A DNA stretch of 64,000 bases from Favolaschia claudopus (taxonomy: Eukaryota > Basidiomycota > Agaricomycetes > Agaricales > Mycenaceae), in NCBI GenBank assembly GCA_037176885.1, contig JAWWNJ010000047.1:1-64000 (forward strand), given 5' to 3'. Numbering within the stretch: the first letter of the stretch is position 1; each line of letters begins with the position of its first letter. Made by a program: the position numbers and the translations under genes. Of the stretch, positions 1 to 13,407 are shown piece by piece. The notes beneath the pieces were generated by a model. It was not told the DNA's origin. It saw nothing but the letters and a program-made list of their open reading frames with translations, and searched no databases.

Positions 1-3000
1 ATGTCCGCAGCCGTGGCCTACAAAACCAATTGTTGGAATCGTCTTTGAACGAACCCGTACCAAAGACGCACCTTTTTCAAACTGTAGAAGCTTGGTGGCC
101 TGCATCAAGTGTTCTAATTGTAAGGTACCCTCAGGCATGTCGTGGGATTTACACCACTCTTCAATGCGGGTGATGTTGTATTGGATTTGCATGGCTAGAA
201 AATCGCGTCTCAAAACAGACTCCCCGTTTATTTGAGTAGAGCTTACCGCGCTTCCAAGAGGAGAAATTACGGCGCATTAGCAGATCATTGAAACTCGTCA
301 CGCCAATGAGTTTGAGTAATTCGGTGATGACCTGTTGTACGACCGATTCCTCCATGAAAATAGCTCTTCAGGCTCTTCCAGACTTTGTTGAGTAGGTTGA
401 GAATATCATCCATACTGTAGGCCGGAGAGCTGTTGGCGTTCAGGAGGCGATTGAACAGTCGTCCTCCGCCGTCGCTGGTCGTGAAGCCCGGAAGCGATTG
501 ACCTCTCGATGAGTGCAGGAATGACCATCTTCGACAGTTTTTTCTTGGTTTTCCAACATCCATGTGTGGTAGATGTTGTACTCCAAACTATCAAGATCAT
601 GTTTGACCACGGAGACTAGCCGCTCGTAATCGTTCCAGTCAAAGGAACGAACAGCGTTTTCTTCGCCAGGCCCGATTCCCTGAAGCATGTCACTTTCAGC
701 GACGCAGATAAATGATAGCATTTCGTGGACGTTGGAGAGCCAGAATATTCCAGGTACGATGGCGTCCTCGCCCTGTGAACGACTAGTGCGCATTCAGTAT
801 AAGAACGTTGAGGAACTATCAGAGGAAGCAGGCTTACCATGACGTGACCCTGGATTGTTTGCATGACATTCGCAAGGAACCTTTCGCTTTCCGGAATGAG
901 CCCGTACTTCCACATCTCGTTAGTAACGAGGGAAATGAGGTTCGCGGGGAATAGGATCTCCTTAACGGCGGACGGGTTTGTGAGGCTTGGAGCTGGTATC
1001 TTCAATCCCCGCACCAAACCGTCGAGCACATCCTCGTCCAATCTCTTGACATCCTGCATGAGTCTGATCTTCTCCTCCGCCGGATCATTGAAATCTCGTA
1101 TATCAGGCAAACCATTGGAACGCATACGAAGGTAATTATCTTCCCCATTATATGCAACGGACACCGCGCGAGGATTGAGAGCGTGATTCTTTTTAACGTC
1201 GAACATGATCTCGTCGGTAGAAGTGCGGTGGTCCGCAGGTGCGATGGCAAAGACCCCTGCAGAGCTGTGCCGGCGTTGATGACGTTGGGTAGGAACCCCG
1301 TTTATTGGAACGGTGGAACCGTTGACATTCGGTTCATGTCCGGGACGCAATGAAGGAGCAAAAGTGGGGGACAAGGGAGGGTCTCGGGCCCCGCGGGTCA
1401 ACGCGTTCAGTGCATTTGAACGATTGAGTTGTTTCTCGCAGGTTGCTGACCTCATTCTTGAGAGTCGTGATTACCGAGTTGTCCTCTTGGTTCCGAACGG
1501 GTGCAGCGTCGAGCGTCTTCTGTTGGGTTTCCAGCTGTGTCGCCTGACGAGCGAGGTCGTCCGTCAACTTTTGGATGGCCTCCCTCTTTCTCCATTGCTT
1601 TACCGAGAGCTTCCTCAAGTCGCTTTTCCACCTCAGCCTTAGCCATCAATAGCTCGTCGCGTCGCGTCAGTTCAGCCTCTGCCGCACGCAGTGAGGCTTG
1701 GAACTGCTTGGCCTTCCCATCCGACTCCTCGTGGCGACTGACCCACTGCTGTAACTGCTGTTCGAGTTCTGCGACCCTGCCCTGGAGTTGTTTCCGTTCT
1801 TCTGTTCGGGTCTGAGGATTTGCGTAAGTTCCACAACTTTGTTCTCCAGCCTGTAAGAGGCTTCTTTGTACGTGTTGACCGATCGTGCTTCGGCTTTCAG
1901 TTTACGCAGCTCTTTACGCCGCGAAACGGCGTCGAATGCATGACTGAAGATAGACGACGTGATGAACATCGGTACGGAAAAGGCGACGAGTCGCGCTATA
2001 AAAGCCAGATTAATGATCCAGCGCATGCCGAACGAAAGGGAAGTACAAACACTCCACGGATGAGACTTTGAAGAAGAGTGGCGGCTCGAGAGGTTCTCTC
2101 TTGTTGGAAATGTTGGCGTGCCTGTATTCCACGGACACCTGTCGCGAGCTTCAATAAACGGTGGTCTCAATCTATGGTAGAACAACTCACGGCTCTGGAA
2201 CAAAGTGACAGCTTTCTGAGTATCCAAGAATCGCTTCCGTTGAATGAAGCGCCGGCTGATCGTCTGCAAACGTTTGGCGGACACTTCACGCCTGATAAAC
2301 TCAACCAATCTTTTTCGCCATAACCCCTCGCCACCATGTCTGAATTTTGATAGTAGCTTGACGCAGCTGTTGATACTTCTTGACTGCCATTCTTCGGCGC
2401 ATATTTTTCTGTACGACCGTGACCATGGCATTCAGTCGGTCAGACCGAAGGGATTCTAGTGCGGCAAGCATGCCCGCGCGGAAGAAGATTTTGGTCAATC
2501 CATTCTGATTACTTGTCCTTGTCCTTGATAGTCTTCTCCAGAATGGTTGTGCAAAGGCGTCGCAGATCCATAGATTGAATCAGTGGCTGCCAGTCGGATG
2601 ATGGAACCAACATGTAGTATCTGCACCGTGCCGTTTAGTTTTCATTGCCGTGATGTATCTCGAGTCACACACCTCTCCGCAAACTCTTCATATGTCCAAC
2701 GAGTGGGGTAGCCAGCGCAGCTAATCCGGATAGTTTCAAGGACACCACACGCGCGAAGTTGACCCAGAACTTGCTGTGGCTGGAATTCCAAGGACGTTTC
2801 TTCTCGTTGGGTTTGATGCAGCGGATGTAATGTACATTTGTGACACTGAGAGTTTCCATCAACGTGATGAGCGAGGCTTTGAAGATAGAGCCTTGGGTTG
2901 GCTTCTTGGCCACGGCACCTGGTCGTTTGGGACCAGTTGCGGATGTAGGCGTGCTGGCGCTCCCAACAAAAGATTGGCGACCAGGATCAGGTATGACCGA

Positions 3001-5309
3001 CGAACGGCGGGAGCCAGATCCTGTACTTCCCGCGTCCGAGGAGCCGCCAGCAAGTGGGGTTATCACCGACTGCTCTTGTCGAATTCAGAGCTGCGTCGAG
3101 CACTTCCTTCAAGAAAGGGTTTTTGGTGGCGGCCAAGAGGGCCATGTGCTCGTCCGGCACTGTGTCTCTGTTTTTCTCCAAAAAGCCTCCACTTCATATG
3201 TGACATCGAGAGCGTAATGAGCGATGGTAAAGGCGGAGTTGCCAAACCTGGGCTTCTTGAAGACCGCCTTGAATTCAGGTTTCAGGAGCTGCGTATTGAG
3301 TTTTCTGCAGGAAGGATGCATCACTTCCTGAGGGAAGTCGAGACTCTTCATCCAACAATGCCAACACTCCCAATTTCCCCCTCTATAACGTCTATGCAAG
3401 GCTGATTATCGGAGAAGTCGATGAATGGTCCAGTTGATTTTCTCCTTGACGTATTCCTCTTGTTCAAGTTTGAATACGTGAGAGTTGAACTAGTTTTGAG
3501 AAAGAGATCAGTCACTTCAAAAAAATCTAGGATATAAGAGCTTACTTCTTGTTGAAGTTTCTCGTTGGCGTAGTTGATGCTGAATTGTTCAAAAGAGTTC
3601 TGGCGACGATTTTGACAAGGTGAGATCGCGTCATTCAAAGGGACTCACCTTCTGGAAATGCTCGAAACCGTAAAATGTCCAGAACACCGATGAACATCTC
3701 TGCCCTCTCAGCAGCGTCCCCCATTTTCACCCGTCAAGCTCTCGTTCACAATTGCCACAAGCCACTCGAATATGCAAGCATAAACGAATTTAGCCACACT
3801 CTCTCTGACCACTGTAGCTTGCGCTGCACTGAGGGAGGTGACAATCTTCTCAGAACGAGTTGTGATCTGTTTCTTAATCGTCCATTTCTTGAACTCCGCT
3901 AAATCGACACCGAAGAATCGTGTAGCAAGTATGAGAGCTTGGTCGCTATCATCCAGGGCGGCGTCAGTCCGCATTTGAGAGATTTTGACATTGCCCAGAT
4001 GAAGTATTCCCGCCAATAAGCGAAACACTGCCCACTGCTTTTCAACGCTGATTCCCACTGTTGAAAGTGCCTGTTGGGTCGCCTAAATTCTTCTGCGTCG
4101 TCCACGCCGTTGATCGGCGTCGAATTGGGTCCACCTTGTTTAAGATAGAAAAACTTGGTGATATCTGAGTCCAAGCCCAAGTCTTTCCGTTCCTTTACTG
4201 GAGCCCCCAGAGCAAAGTTGGTAGAATATATGATAGTTGCGCTCAGTCAGGGGTTGGAAAACAATTCTGGAACGCTCCAGTAAGTATGTTCGGATACGGG
4301 CACCGACTATCTCTTGTTTGCCGTCGAACAGGATCTGAACCAATATCAGAACAACTCGCTTGCACATAGATCATTCTCACTTGAATGTATTTCCCAAATC
4401 TGGAGGAGTTGTCGTTCCTGGTTGTCTTTGCGTTTCCAAAGGCTTCGAGAATGGGATTTGTGGCAAGTATCTGACGCTCGATCTCGCTGGAATCGTCAAG
4501 CGAGAACTTGCCTTCGCTTTTGTGCCCAATTCCGGTGGGTTGACCGACGCCAAATAACGCATGATGAACTTGGCCTGGGGTAACATGAGCCGTACGTCCA
4601 GACAAGAAATGCTTTCCCCAGCTCACAGACTCAGTTTTGCCAGCACCACTGAATAGGGATTAGTCCATGTCGATATTGCTACAGCGTGATGAGGCACCTC
4701 TCTCCAGAAACGATAATGGTTTGACCCTCTCCATCTCTTCTCATGGCAGTGTACGCGTCCTCCGCAATGGCGAATAGATGTGGCTCGAGTTCGCCTCGTT
4801 TTCTGCCCGCATATGCTTGTATGATGTCGGGTCCATACAGAGTGACGCGTTGGAAAGGGTTGACCGCAATGAGAACAATACCGCTGTAGGTATATATACT
4901 GTGTTGCGCATATCGATTGCGGATAGTATGTAAGACTAGATAGCCTCAGACAGTGGTCGAATGAGATGGAACAAAAATCCACCGTACCGGAAGGTTCGTT
5001 CAAATGAGAAAGAGTAGCAAGATCGTCCGCGGGTTTCAAGAAGAGGAGGGTTTCGCAACGGCGGTAGACTGTCTTTTCCATCTCGAATGTCCTGAACGGT
5101 AGTGTTAACGACGATTTCCTAGGGACCGAGTCAATCGAAAAGCTAAATGACAAGAACTTCCGGTCGGAGACCTTGCCTCGCTCGTCAGTAAAGACGAGTT
5201 TGACAGCGTCGCCAGACTTTGCGACGGAGGTAACCTCTGCGGATATCCAGGCGAGGTCCTTGTCTTCAAAGTAGGCGCGTGTGCCCTTGCTGTATATGTT
5301 CTCCGCCAT
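1..5309 (-). CDS. MYO2: class V myosin heavy chain (C-terminus cut by window edge)
   Basis: Actin motor that carries secretory vesicles and organelles towards hyphal tips. The gene reads right to left from the ATG at 5307-5309; the start [18 protein letters not shown] matches the N-terminal SH3-like region of myosin V. The P-loop [10 protein letters not shown] is built across an intron near 4620-4700, and SSRFGK of the switch I region lies near 4390. The actin-interface motif [12 protein letters not shown] is near 2820. IQ motifs ([17 protein letters not shown]) follow at about 2100-2450, a charged coiled coil at 1350-1850, and a globular tail with a DIL domain ([14 protein letters not shown]) below about 900. 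Many introns of about 50 bp. The last visible exon begins ATAAD inside the DIL domain, so roughly the final 80-100 residues lie outside the window. Identity is secure; exact exon joins were not all resolved. Confidence 0.93.
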
Positions 5310-5463
5310 CGTTGGCAGCAAGCCAGGCTGTGTATCTCTATTTGCCAGCAACCTCCTTCGTATGATCAGCAAACCTGAAACAGTGTTGCGAGATATATTG
5401 CAGCTAAATACAGTGCGAGGGTATACCAATAAAATTACAGTAAATTATATCATCAGAATATCG

Positions 5464-8400
5464 TCAACCTTGCGGTCTATCGTCCATCTCTTCATCGTCC
5501 ATTGTCCCTTCGTCAGTGTTTGCAAATTCTGTGTCGGACAGAACAAACTCGGACGGTGGACTAGGTAGATCCTCGCCTTCCGACGTCAGATCTAGCCGTC
5601 GCCGTCTTCGTTGAGGAGCAGCTGTTGTTGGAGATGCTGGAGTAACAAAACCGTCGGATTGCAGTCGGGCTAACATATCGCGCGCAACATCCGCGGCTGC
5701 GGACGTGTCATCATCACCATTCAAGGACTGAGGGACGGGTGTTCGATTGTCGTTTCCTCCCCCGGTTCCTTCGTGTCCTACGGCCGACCGTCTCTCCCTC
5801 CCTCAGTTTCGCCAGGAGCGTGTCCAAAACGTCGTCGTCTTCATTGGGAACTGCATCTTCCTGTGCTTTCTGACGTTTTGGCCATGACTTCATCCGCAGC
5901 TTGCCGCCGTTTCTCCAGCGCCGCCCGCTCTTCCGCTATAGTCTGGTTATCTGCCTTGCATTTCTGTGCGCCGTGTTAGGGGTGTTCACCAGGAAAGCCC
6001 ATTGCATCTACCTTATAGGATGTAACGAATGTTTTGAAGATTGCGTAGAACTCGGAAGAAGACATGGTCTTGTCTTCCTCTCCGTAATACTTGATAGCTT
6101 CAGTGAAGGTTGTGTCAGCAAGATTGACGTTGTCGATGAGGTCCTCAAGCTGGGTATTAGCCTTGCCGACGAAGTTCCACATTTGTTTGCCGTATTTTTC
6201 ACTCTGATCCATGTCTGCAAAGTGTTCACCAGCTCCTGCCGAACCCGTTTGAGCCCATCGCGTAGATCACCGAGACCCTTGCGGAGATCCTGCAAGTTAA
6301 CTAGAGAGCGACTGAGAAAGTCGAAGATTTAGATGGACTATATCCGCAAACCTCGATAAGCTTCAGCAGGTTTGGCCAGCTCCTCTAAGAAGTCCTCCAT
6401 GTCCGGGAAATTCTTGGCTACCGTTCGCTCCATGAAGTGAAGCAGTGTTGTATTATTCACGGATTTGGTATCGACAAGCTACCAATGAGTGTGAGTCGTG
6501 GCGATAGTCCAATATAACACTCCAAACCTTGTTGATGCTGCTGACGCGGAATCCGAACGCTCCGCCCTTAACACCAGTTCCGTTCATGTAATTGCCGATC
6601 AGTAGAATAAGCTGCATGAAACTTGAGAAGGACCAGAGGACAAAGAAGCAAACACTGACACTAAGCAATTCCTTGAAGCATTTGGCATTCAAAAGTGCCT
6701 GACTGGCCTCAGCCAGTTTGCGAGCAGACTGCATGCCAGTCAATCAAATTCATCAAACTAGACCTCACGATGAAGCGCACCCTCGTCGAGCAAGGTATAA
6801 GTTTCCTCGAACTCGCATTTGTAGAGCATGCCTTCGATACGAGGACCGAGACGTTCGATCTGGATAAGCTTTACCATCAAGCGGTCCGACGGGTGAAGCC
6901 CAGCAAGCTCCTCTGGATCTGCGTTCCGGTATATATTAAGTTTGCCGACCTGCATACGAATGAGTAACCGGTTCACGAGCAAATCAGATCGACTTACTTG
7001 CTCCGGAGAAGGAAGAATGGGCTTTAGTTCGCTCAGGAAGCTCTGAGTACATAGTTCTTGATCGAATTGCTGGATCTTCCAGGCAATTTCTTCAGGCTGC
7101 AGTTTCTTGACTCGTTGAATGAGGATTTCTATCAAGATGGCTCGAGATGTGCCATGTCGGAGAATAACAAATGAGCATACCAACACGCTTCTTGGTTTGG
7201 GGATCCAGTACACTCTTCAGCTCTGCACGCTTTTGTCGGGCTATACAAGACATAATGAGAAACAGAAGGGCTGCGAGAATAAGACCGTACCCATGAGGTT
7301 GATGACGAGCTGCTTCGCCTTGAAATCCTCTTCCATTTCCATCCAGACACCATCAAGTTGTAGCTTATTAAGCATCTCCTGCTCTTTCGACGGCTCTTCC
7401 TCGTTGAACACTGTCCTGATTGCAAGCTGCTGAGGTAGTTTGTCCCCATTGCAGCTGTTTCATCTTCGTGCTTGGAGGTGGTACAGGAAGATCCTTACGC
7501 GCGGACAAGAGCGCATTGATGTTGGAGCCGAGAAGCAGAGATGTCCGCGCGGATCCTGGCACTGAACCGGGTTGCGGACTTGGGAGGAGGGGGCGGTGGA
7601 GGTGCCGGTGGCCCACCAGTAGGAGGAGGAGGAGGTGGTGGTGGGTGGAGGGGGTGGTGGAGCACCGAGTTTGAACCCTGGGCCAGGTGGTGGGGGGCGG
7701 TGGTGGTGGAGGCGGGGGCGGAGGCGGAGGCGGAGGAGGGCGGTGCGGCTGACGAAGTGGCCTGAGCGCTTTCGCCCTCTTCTGGCAATGTCGGCATGGG
7801 TGGGGGTGCTGGGCTACTATTGGGATCGGGAATGGACATCCCTCTTGCCAATAAGTGTTTGCTGAGTTGCTCGGCCAACGAACCTGTTCGCAGGTCGAGA
7901 GCCTTCGATAGAGTCTCGTGAGCTGAGAGAAGTGGGATCTGTGACCTCTGAACGGCCCAACTCACTGTCGTCCGTCGTTCGCGCCCGGTGACGATGAACG
8001 GCTGTAGTCGCTGACATCGCCGTCCGGAGCACGCAAATTGCTGAGCTTGAAGGGTGCTTGAAGGTCGGGGCGATCAGTGCGACGAGGGGACCGTACACTG
8101 CGGGAGCTTGAAAGCGGACCATCTCGTGGTGCGTACTAGATTTGAAATTTAATCATGCAATGGCAGAATTTGCGGAAAAAGCAATACATACAACTTTGAC
8201 ACCAGCCGCCAGCTGCTGCTGAATCTGCTCCTGAGCATTCGGCGTCGTCAGCATCCATGAATTGAGATACTCGGACCATTCTCCAACGTCTTGGCTTTGG
8301 ATGCTCTGTTGATTGCAGACCGCCGTAAACTCCCTCTCTTGCCTGGTGTACGCATTGAGGTCTTCTTCCTCCTCTTCAGTATCTCGGTTCATGGGCCACC

Positions 8401-10905
8401 GGTCAGAGCCCTCCAAGATACCGATGGTCTTGGCCCGCTGGAATGTTTCTCGAGGCGTCGCTACTAGTGTTTTGCGATCCATCTGACTGCCGGAGGCATC
8501 GAGAATGCTGTCAACACCCTTGCCCATTTCTTCAGCATCTTAAACAACTCCATTATCTGAGCCTCGAGCTGAGCAATTTGCTCCTCGTAGCCCGCCTTCT
8601 GCACCTCTAGTTGTCCCTGCAACCTCGTCACGGTCTCTCTAGAAACACTCAGCTTCTCGTCCATATGCGCAAGCTGACTCTTGAGTCGACCAACCAGCCC
8701 ATCCTGCCCTTGCGCGATTTCTTCCTCCAGAGCCCTCTTTCTCCAACTTCAGCCGGTTCGCCTCCGTGCGCGCATTATTGGCTTCTTCCTCCACAAATTG
8801 GTATCGATCGGCTTCGTTGAACTGGGCGATAATTCGCTCCACTGAGTGACCCATACGTTGCTCTGCACCAGCGAGTTTCTTGTCCAGTACGACATCCGTT
8901 ATGAGGGAGTCGATGAGCTGATAATAATGAACCATGGGCTGCCCCTCCTCCCGTATGAGCAGCAGGTGCTGCATCATCGACAAGAAATAGTCGCGGGCCT
9001 TGGTATCCTCTGTTTTAGCGAAGATTGCATTGTAAACGTCTTGCGGATTATTGAGGTCCCGGAGAATCCGCTGATCCAAACGCTCGCGAAGCTTGGATTC
9101 GTCCTCATCCAAAACCGCCAGCAGGATTTTGAGCTGCTTGTCTATCGTCGGCACACCAAAGCCCCGACAAAGCGCAATTATACGTTGTAGACCGGCAGCT
9201 TCCATCTGAGCACGATGATGTAGCCGTAAATCAAGGTCCTCCACGAAACCTATCACTCCGTTGATTAGCACAAGATTGGCGACCTGCAAAAGAGGGCATG
9301 AGAAGGAAGATTATGCAAAGCTGATGAACGCACCGCATATTCGTTCAGATTCGTGTCGATTCACCGGTTTTCTTCACTTCCTCACTGGCTCCGACCAAGC
9401 TTCCCATCTTGCCTCTCCCTGACAATGAAAGTTCCATCGACTTGAACCAATAGTCATAACATCCGCCTCCCTCGCCGTTGGCAGAGCTTAGGGCCTCCAG
9501 AGCGGCAACAACAAGATGATGTGCTTCGCCGTCATTCCAGTATGCGAGGAAAGATAATAAATCAACGAGAAGCTTGCGTGTAGGGAGATGGGGGGTGTTC
9601 AACGAGGAGGCCATTTGCGTGACAATGAGGTTGTGTGTTAATGCTTCATTGGTAGCAGACTGAGGATATGATAAATTGAGCAGCGAGCAAGATTTTCTGC
9701 ACCCTCATACGTACCGGATTGTTGAGAATCTGTTTCAAGCATTTCACGACCTCATACTCGAGGAGGATGTCGGCTTCGCGACTAGTACATTATCAGCAGT
9801 CTGCTGACCAGGTCCAAAGTATTGTGCAGACTAACCGCGAGCTACCTTCCGACTGATGTGATTCAGCGTTTGTGCCAGGACAGACGTCCCGCGGATTGCA
9901 ATAAAATGTCGAAACCAGCTAATAGAGACCTCAATACTCCTTGATGTAGCGCGACTGATTCAGAACGACGCACCTCAATTCTTTGCTCCGCAATGATACC
10001 TGAAGACTCCCAGCCTGCTTGGGAGTGATAGTTTTATCCAAGAATTTGCGAATGAACCACTCGGGCGATTCGTGTATGATCGGTGCAGGCTGTCCCGAGT
10101 CACTCTGCTTCTTGGCCTGCTCCTCATGTGCTTTCTCCTCCTTCCATCGTATATGATAGTCGTTGTACACCATGTGCCATTTTTGCTCTATAGGCAGATT
10201 GGGGAGCTCCCCGAGGTCCCGGGTGCGTTTTACATTCTCGAAAAGAGCTTCTATTTCCTCGTCCGTCTCGGGTCGGGGGAAGTTGAAGTCGTCGCCATTC
10301 TGATGCCGATGGAGATGAAAATGCGGGAGATGAGCGCTGAGGTGAGGTCCCTCCGAGGACGAGAAGGAGGGCGCGTACTTGGACAGGCGGTTCCCGTCCG
10401 AGTTTGTAGATCGTGTGGTCATGGTCGACACTGGACGCATTGTTGCGCTGGAAGACGAGGCAGGAAAGTTCATGATACTATTCGGAGTGGGCGGTGGCGG
10501 AAACTGGCCAAAGTCTGACATGGTATTCGGAGAGCGCAGACCCGAAGAAGACGTGAAAGACGCCTCGCTTCGGCGAGAACCCGGTAACTTGGAGGGAGAC
10601 GGGAGAGAATCGGTGTAGAGGGTGGAAGAATCGGCTGTGGAAAGGGAGGAGGACGAGGAAGCGGTGGCATAGTTCTCATAGGCCAATTCGCGCTCTGCCT
10701 TTGTGCGCTGTATGGCGAACTTGTTGAGTTCTGTGCCATTTGGGGTGAGAGTTGGGTTGGTTATGGGTGCCGAGATGAAATTAGCGGGTCTGTTGGGAGA
10801 ACGTGGCGAAGGGAGTCTGTCGTAGGGCACTGAGCGGTCTGCAAGGTCGCTGATAGACGTTTGGCGCGGCTTTGTTAGCTTTTTGCGGCCAAAGATACTG
10901 TCCAT
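5464..10905 (-). CDS. BNI1: formin (GBD/FH3-FH1-FH2), Bni1/SepA type
   Basis: Nucleates and elongates unbranched actin filaments for polarised growth and cytokinesis. The start MDSIFGRKKLTK (ATG at 10903-10905) is preferred to an upstream in-frame codon because it opens a basic, Ser/Pro-rich leader. A GBD/FH3 region follows (ETDEEIEALFENVKRTRDL near 10250, down to about 8700), then a coiled coil near 8500-8750. FH1 has long proline runs with G/A spacers at 7530-7760. FH2 spans about 7450-6000 and includes GTGVKGGAFGFR near 6560 and LRKGLGDLRDGLKRVR near 6260. The tail has a basic run (QRRRRRLDL) near 5600, which could be a DAD-like autoinhibitory element, followed by acidic residues. Multi-exon. 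It lies 154 bp upstream of the myosin V start on the same strand, and its promoter faces VMA4. Family assignment is firm; Bni1 orthology is inferred. Confidence 0.93.
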
Positions 10906-11040
10906 CGACCCAAGTAAACGAACAAGAACGCCCGGACGCGGTAAGTAACCAGGAATCAGCAAATATAGCCAAAGTCACGCTCTTGGACTCTTACATACAC
11001 CTTCTGCTTAAACGCCATCCACTAATACCACCCCCTCACA
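10906..11040. promoter_or_regulatory. 135-bp divergent promoter, formin / V-ATPase E
   Basis: Only 135 bp separate the start codons of the formin (minus) and VMA4 (plus), so both core promoters and 5' leaders must fit here. No clear TATA box was seen. Confidence 0.5.
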
Positions 11041-11983
11041 ATGGCTAGCCGACCACTAAACGACGATGAAGTTCTCAACGAGATGAACAAGATGGTATGT
11101 GGGCTGCCCTACACCTCCTGAATCCTTCAAACAGTCCTTGTAGGTCGCTTTCATCAAGCAGGAAGCAATGGAGAAGGCTCGTGAGATCCGTGTCAAAGCC
11201 GACGAGGAGTTTGCTATTGAGAAGGTCAGTTTCGACCCCCCATAGCGCTTGGTACATCAATCGGAATCGTCCACACAGGCGAAACTCGTCAAGCAAGAAC
11301 AGCAAGCAATCGATGCTCAATACGAGAAGAAGCGCAAACAAGCAGAAGTCACGCAGAAGATGTGTGTTCTGTCTTGTGCTAGTCCTCTATTCCCCCCTTG
11401 ACCGATCTCGCCAGTGCCCAATCGACACTGACGAACAAATCCCGTCTCAAGCTGCTGCACCGCCGCGAGGAACACCTTCAGGATCTGTTCTCGTCATCGC
11501 GTGCCGCTGTGGTAGCCCTATCCAAGGACGAGGGCCGCTACGTGCAGTTTTTGGAGGGTGTCATTGTGCAGGGTTATCTCCGAGTGCTCGAGTCGAACGT
11601 CACCCGTGCACGCTCGCAAGTGCGACGTCGAGGTTGCCCAGCAAGCCGCCGCCAATGCCGCGGAGACGTACAAGCAGGTCAGCGACCCGCGATGTGTCGT
11701 TCACTGTCGAGGGCACTCTGAGCGACGAGGGGTGAGTCTGCTTATTTCGTGGCCGCCCTCTGCTCACCGTAAATGACAACAGAGCTGGCGGTGTGAAGCT
11801 CGTCAGCGGTTCGAAGCGAATCACGCTAGACAATACACTGGACGAGCGATTGCGGATATTGGAAGATCGGGTGAGTGTTCAGTGGTTCAATGATTTAGCT
11901 TATATTCACGACCTTTGAAGATGCTGCCCGAGATTAGACACGACCTGTTCGGCGCCAACTCGAACCGCAAGTTTTATACGTGA
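11041..11983 (+). CDS. VMA4: V-type proton ATPase subunit E
   Basis: Peripheral-stalk subunit of the V1 sector, which helps couple ATP hydrolysis to acidification of vacuole and Golgi. The first exon (MASRPLNDDEVLNEMNKM) ends at a GTATGT donor at 11095; the next begins at 11144 with VAFIKQEAMEKAREIRVKAD. The characteristic charged N-terminal helix (EEFAIEKAKLVKQEQQAI) follows, then TLTNKSRLKLLHRREEHL and the C-terminal domain (GVKLVSGSKRITLDNTLDER). The protein ends LPEIRHDLFGANSNRKFYT at 11983. Several introns interrupt it. The order and spacing of these blocks match the fungal Vma4 family, whose members are about 225 residues. Confidence 0.94.
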
Positions 11984-12071
11984 AGGAATTATTAGATACT
12001 GTTGACTGCGAGGATGGACTGTGTACTGTAGTGATAATGAATATTTTTTTGATGAAATAATTGTTGTTGTG

Positions 12072-13339
12072 ATGTCTTCTCCTCCACCACTCCGCCATCC
12101 AGTGCCCACTCACCCGGCCTACATCCCAGAGCCCCCATTGACACCAGGCTCTCCCCAAGGCTACCAACGCTTCTCTTCCTCCCCTCAACCCGGCCAGCAC
12201 CACCAAAATTACGCTCAACCAACTGGCCATGTCCCCGCCTACACCTCACCTTTTCAACACCAGCACCAGCAGCAACCACAGCAGCAGCAGCAACAGCCCC
12301 ATGCTTACTCTCAGCCAGGCGTACCGCCTCCCATGATGCCCCCTCAGTTCGGAGCCTGGGGAATGAACGACGCGACCGCCCAATTAGGCATGCAAATCGG
12401 CAGTAGCGCAGTTGCCGCTGGTCAAGAATACGTTCAGCGAACAGTGCGTTCACTTCTCCAGCTCAGGCGCGCTTCCATTGACCATGCCATTGTAGTGGGG
12501 CGGCGTCTTCCCGAACACGCATATCAAGCCGCACTTCAACGTGTCCAACTCGTATGTCATACGCAAGCTGCGCATCGTCCTCTTCCCCTGGATCCACAAA
12601 CAATGGGGCCGCAAATCACATCGCACCGACGCTGGTCTCACAGAGTACCATCCCCCGCGCGAAGATGTCAATAGCCCAGATCTCTACATTCCACGTACGT
12701 TTTCATGGTCTTGCTCTGCTGCCTCAGCTTCTTCTTATTATTATTTTTTGCCGTAAAGTCATGTCCATGGTCACATACATCCTCTTATGTGCACTACACT
12801 CTGGTCTGCAAGAGCGCTTCCACCCCCAGGTCCTCGGCGAAACCGCTTCGCGCGCGATCATGGTCGTGGTTCTCGATTTTGTGTTTGTACAACTAGGCTG
12901 CTACTTCCTCAATGTATCGGGTCCAAGCCAGTCAATCGATGTCATCGCCTACGGAGGGTATAAATTCGTAGCGTACGTCCCGGCTTTCCATCATCATTTA
13001 TATCTCATTTATTGATTCCCTCGCAGAGTGATCCCCTCCATTCTGGTCGGATTCCTTCAGCTTGGGACAACCCTTGGTTTCGTGACCTTTACCTATTTTG
13101 CCTTTGCAAACGCCTTTTTCTTGGTGAGATAAATTCACATGGATATGTATCGATACTCATATAATCAGATGCGTTCATTGCGTTCGCTCGTACTTCCCGA
13201 TGCCGCTTCGCGCGCTGCGTCAGGGGACCCCTACGCCACCACGTCTGGCTCCCAACGCCGCCGCCGTATAACGTTTCTCTTCGTTGAAGCCGCGTCGCAA
13301 CTCCTCTGGATGGCTTTTCTTGTCCGCGGTTCGCATTAG
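12072..13339 (+). CDS. YIF1: Yif1 family ER-Golgi transport protein
   Basis: Yif1 is a multi-spanning membrane partner of Yip1 and Rab GTPases in ER-to-Golgi vesicle traffic. The ATG at 12072 opens a Pro/Gln/Ser-rich cytosolic region with a short polyglutamine tract (about 12255-12300), then WGMNDATAQLGMQIGSSAV. An intron starting about 12444 joins to WGGVFPNTHIKPHFNVSNSY, the family hallmark, followed by VIRKLRIVLFPWIHKQW and PDLYIP. Hydrophobic helices run from about 12770 to 13130 and again near the end. The protein ends WMAFLVRGSH. It starts 88 bp after the VMA4 stop on the same strand. Confidence 0.93.
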
Positions 13340-13407
13340 TTAGAAAAGTGTATGGATCTTGATTAATAGGTACGATTACAAACGCGAAACAACGGTTCGT
13401 TGTATTT

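Noticed and set aside
7541..7765. Glycine-rich open frames on the plus strand
   Set aside because: They are the antisense of the proline-rich FH1 region of the formin.
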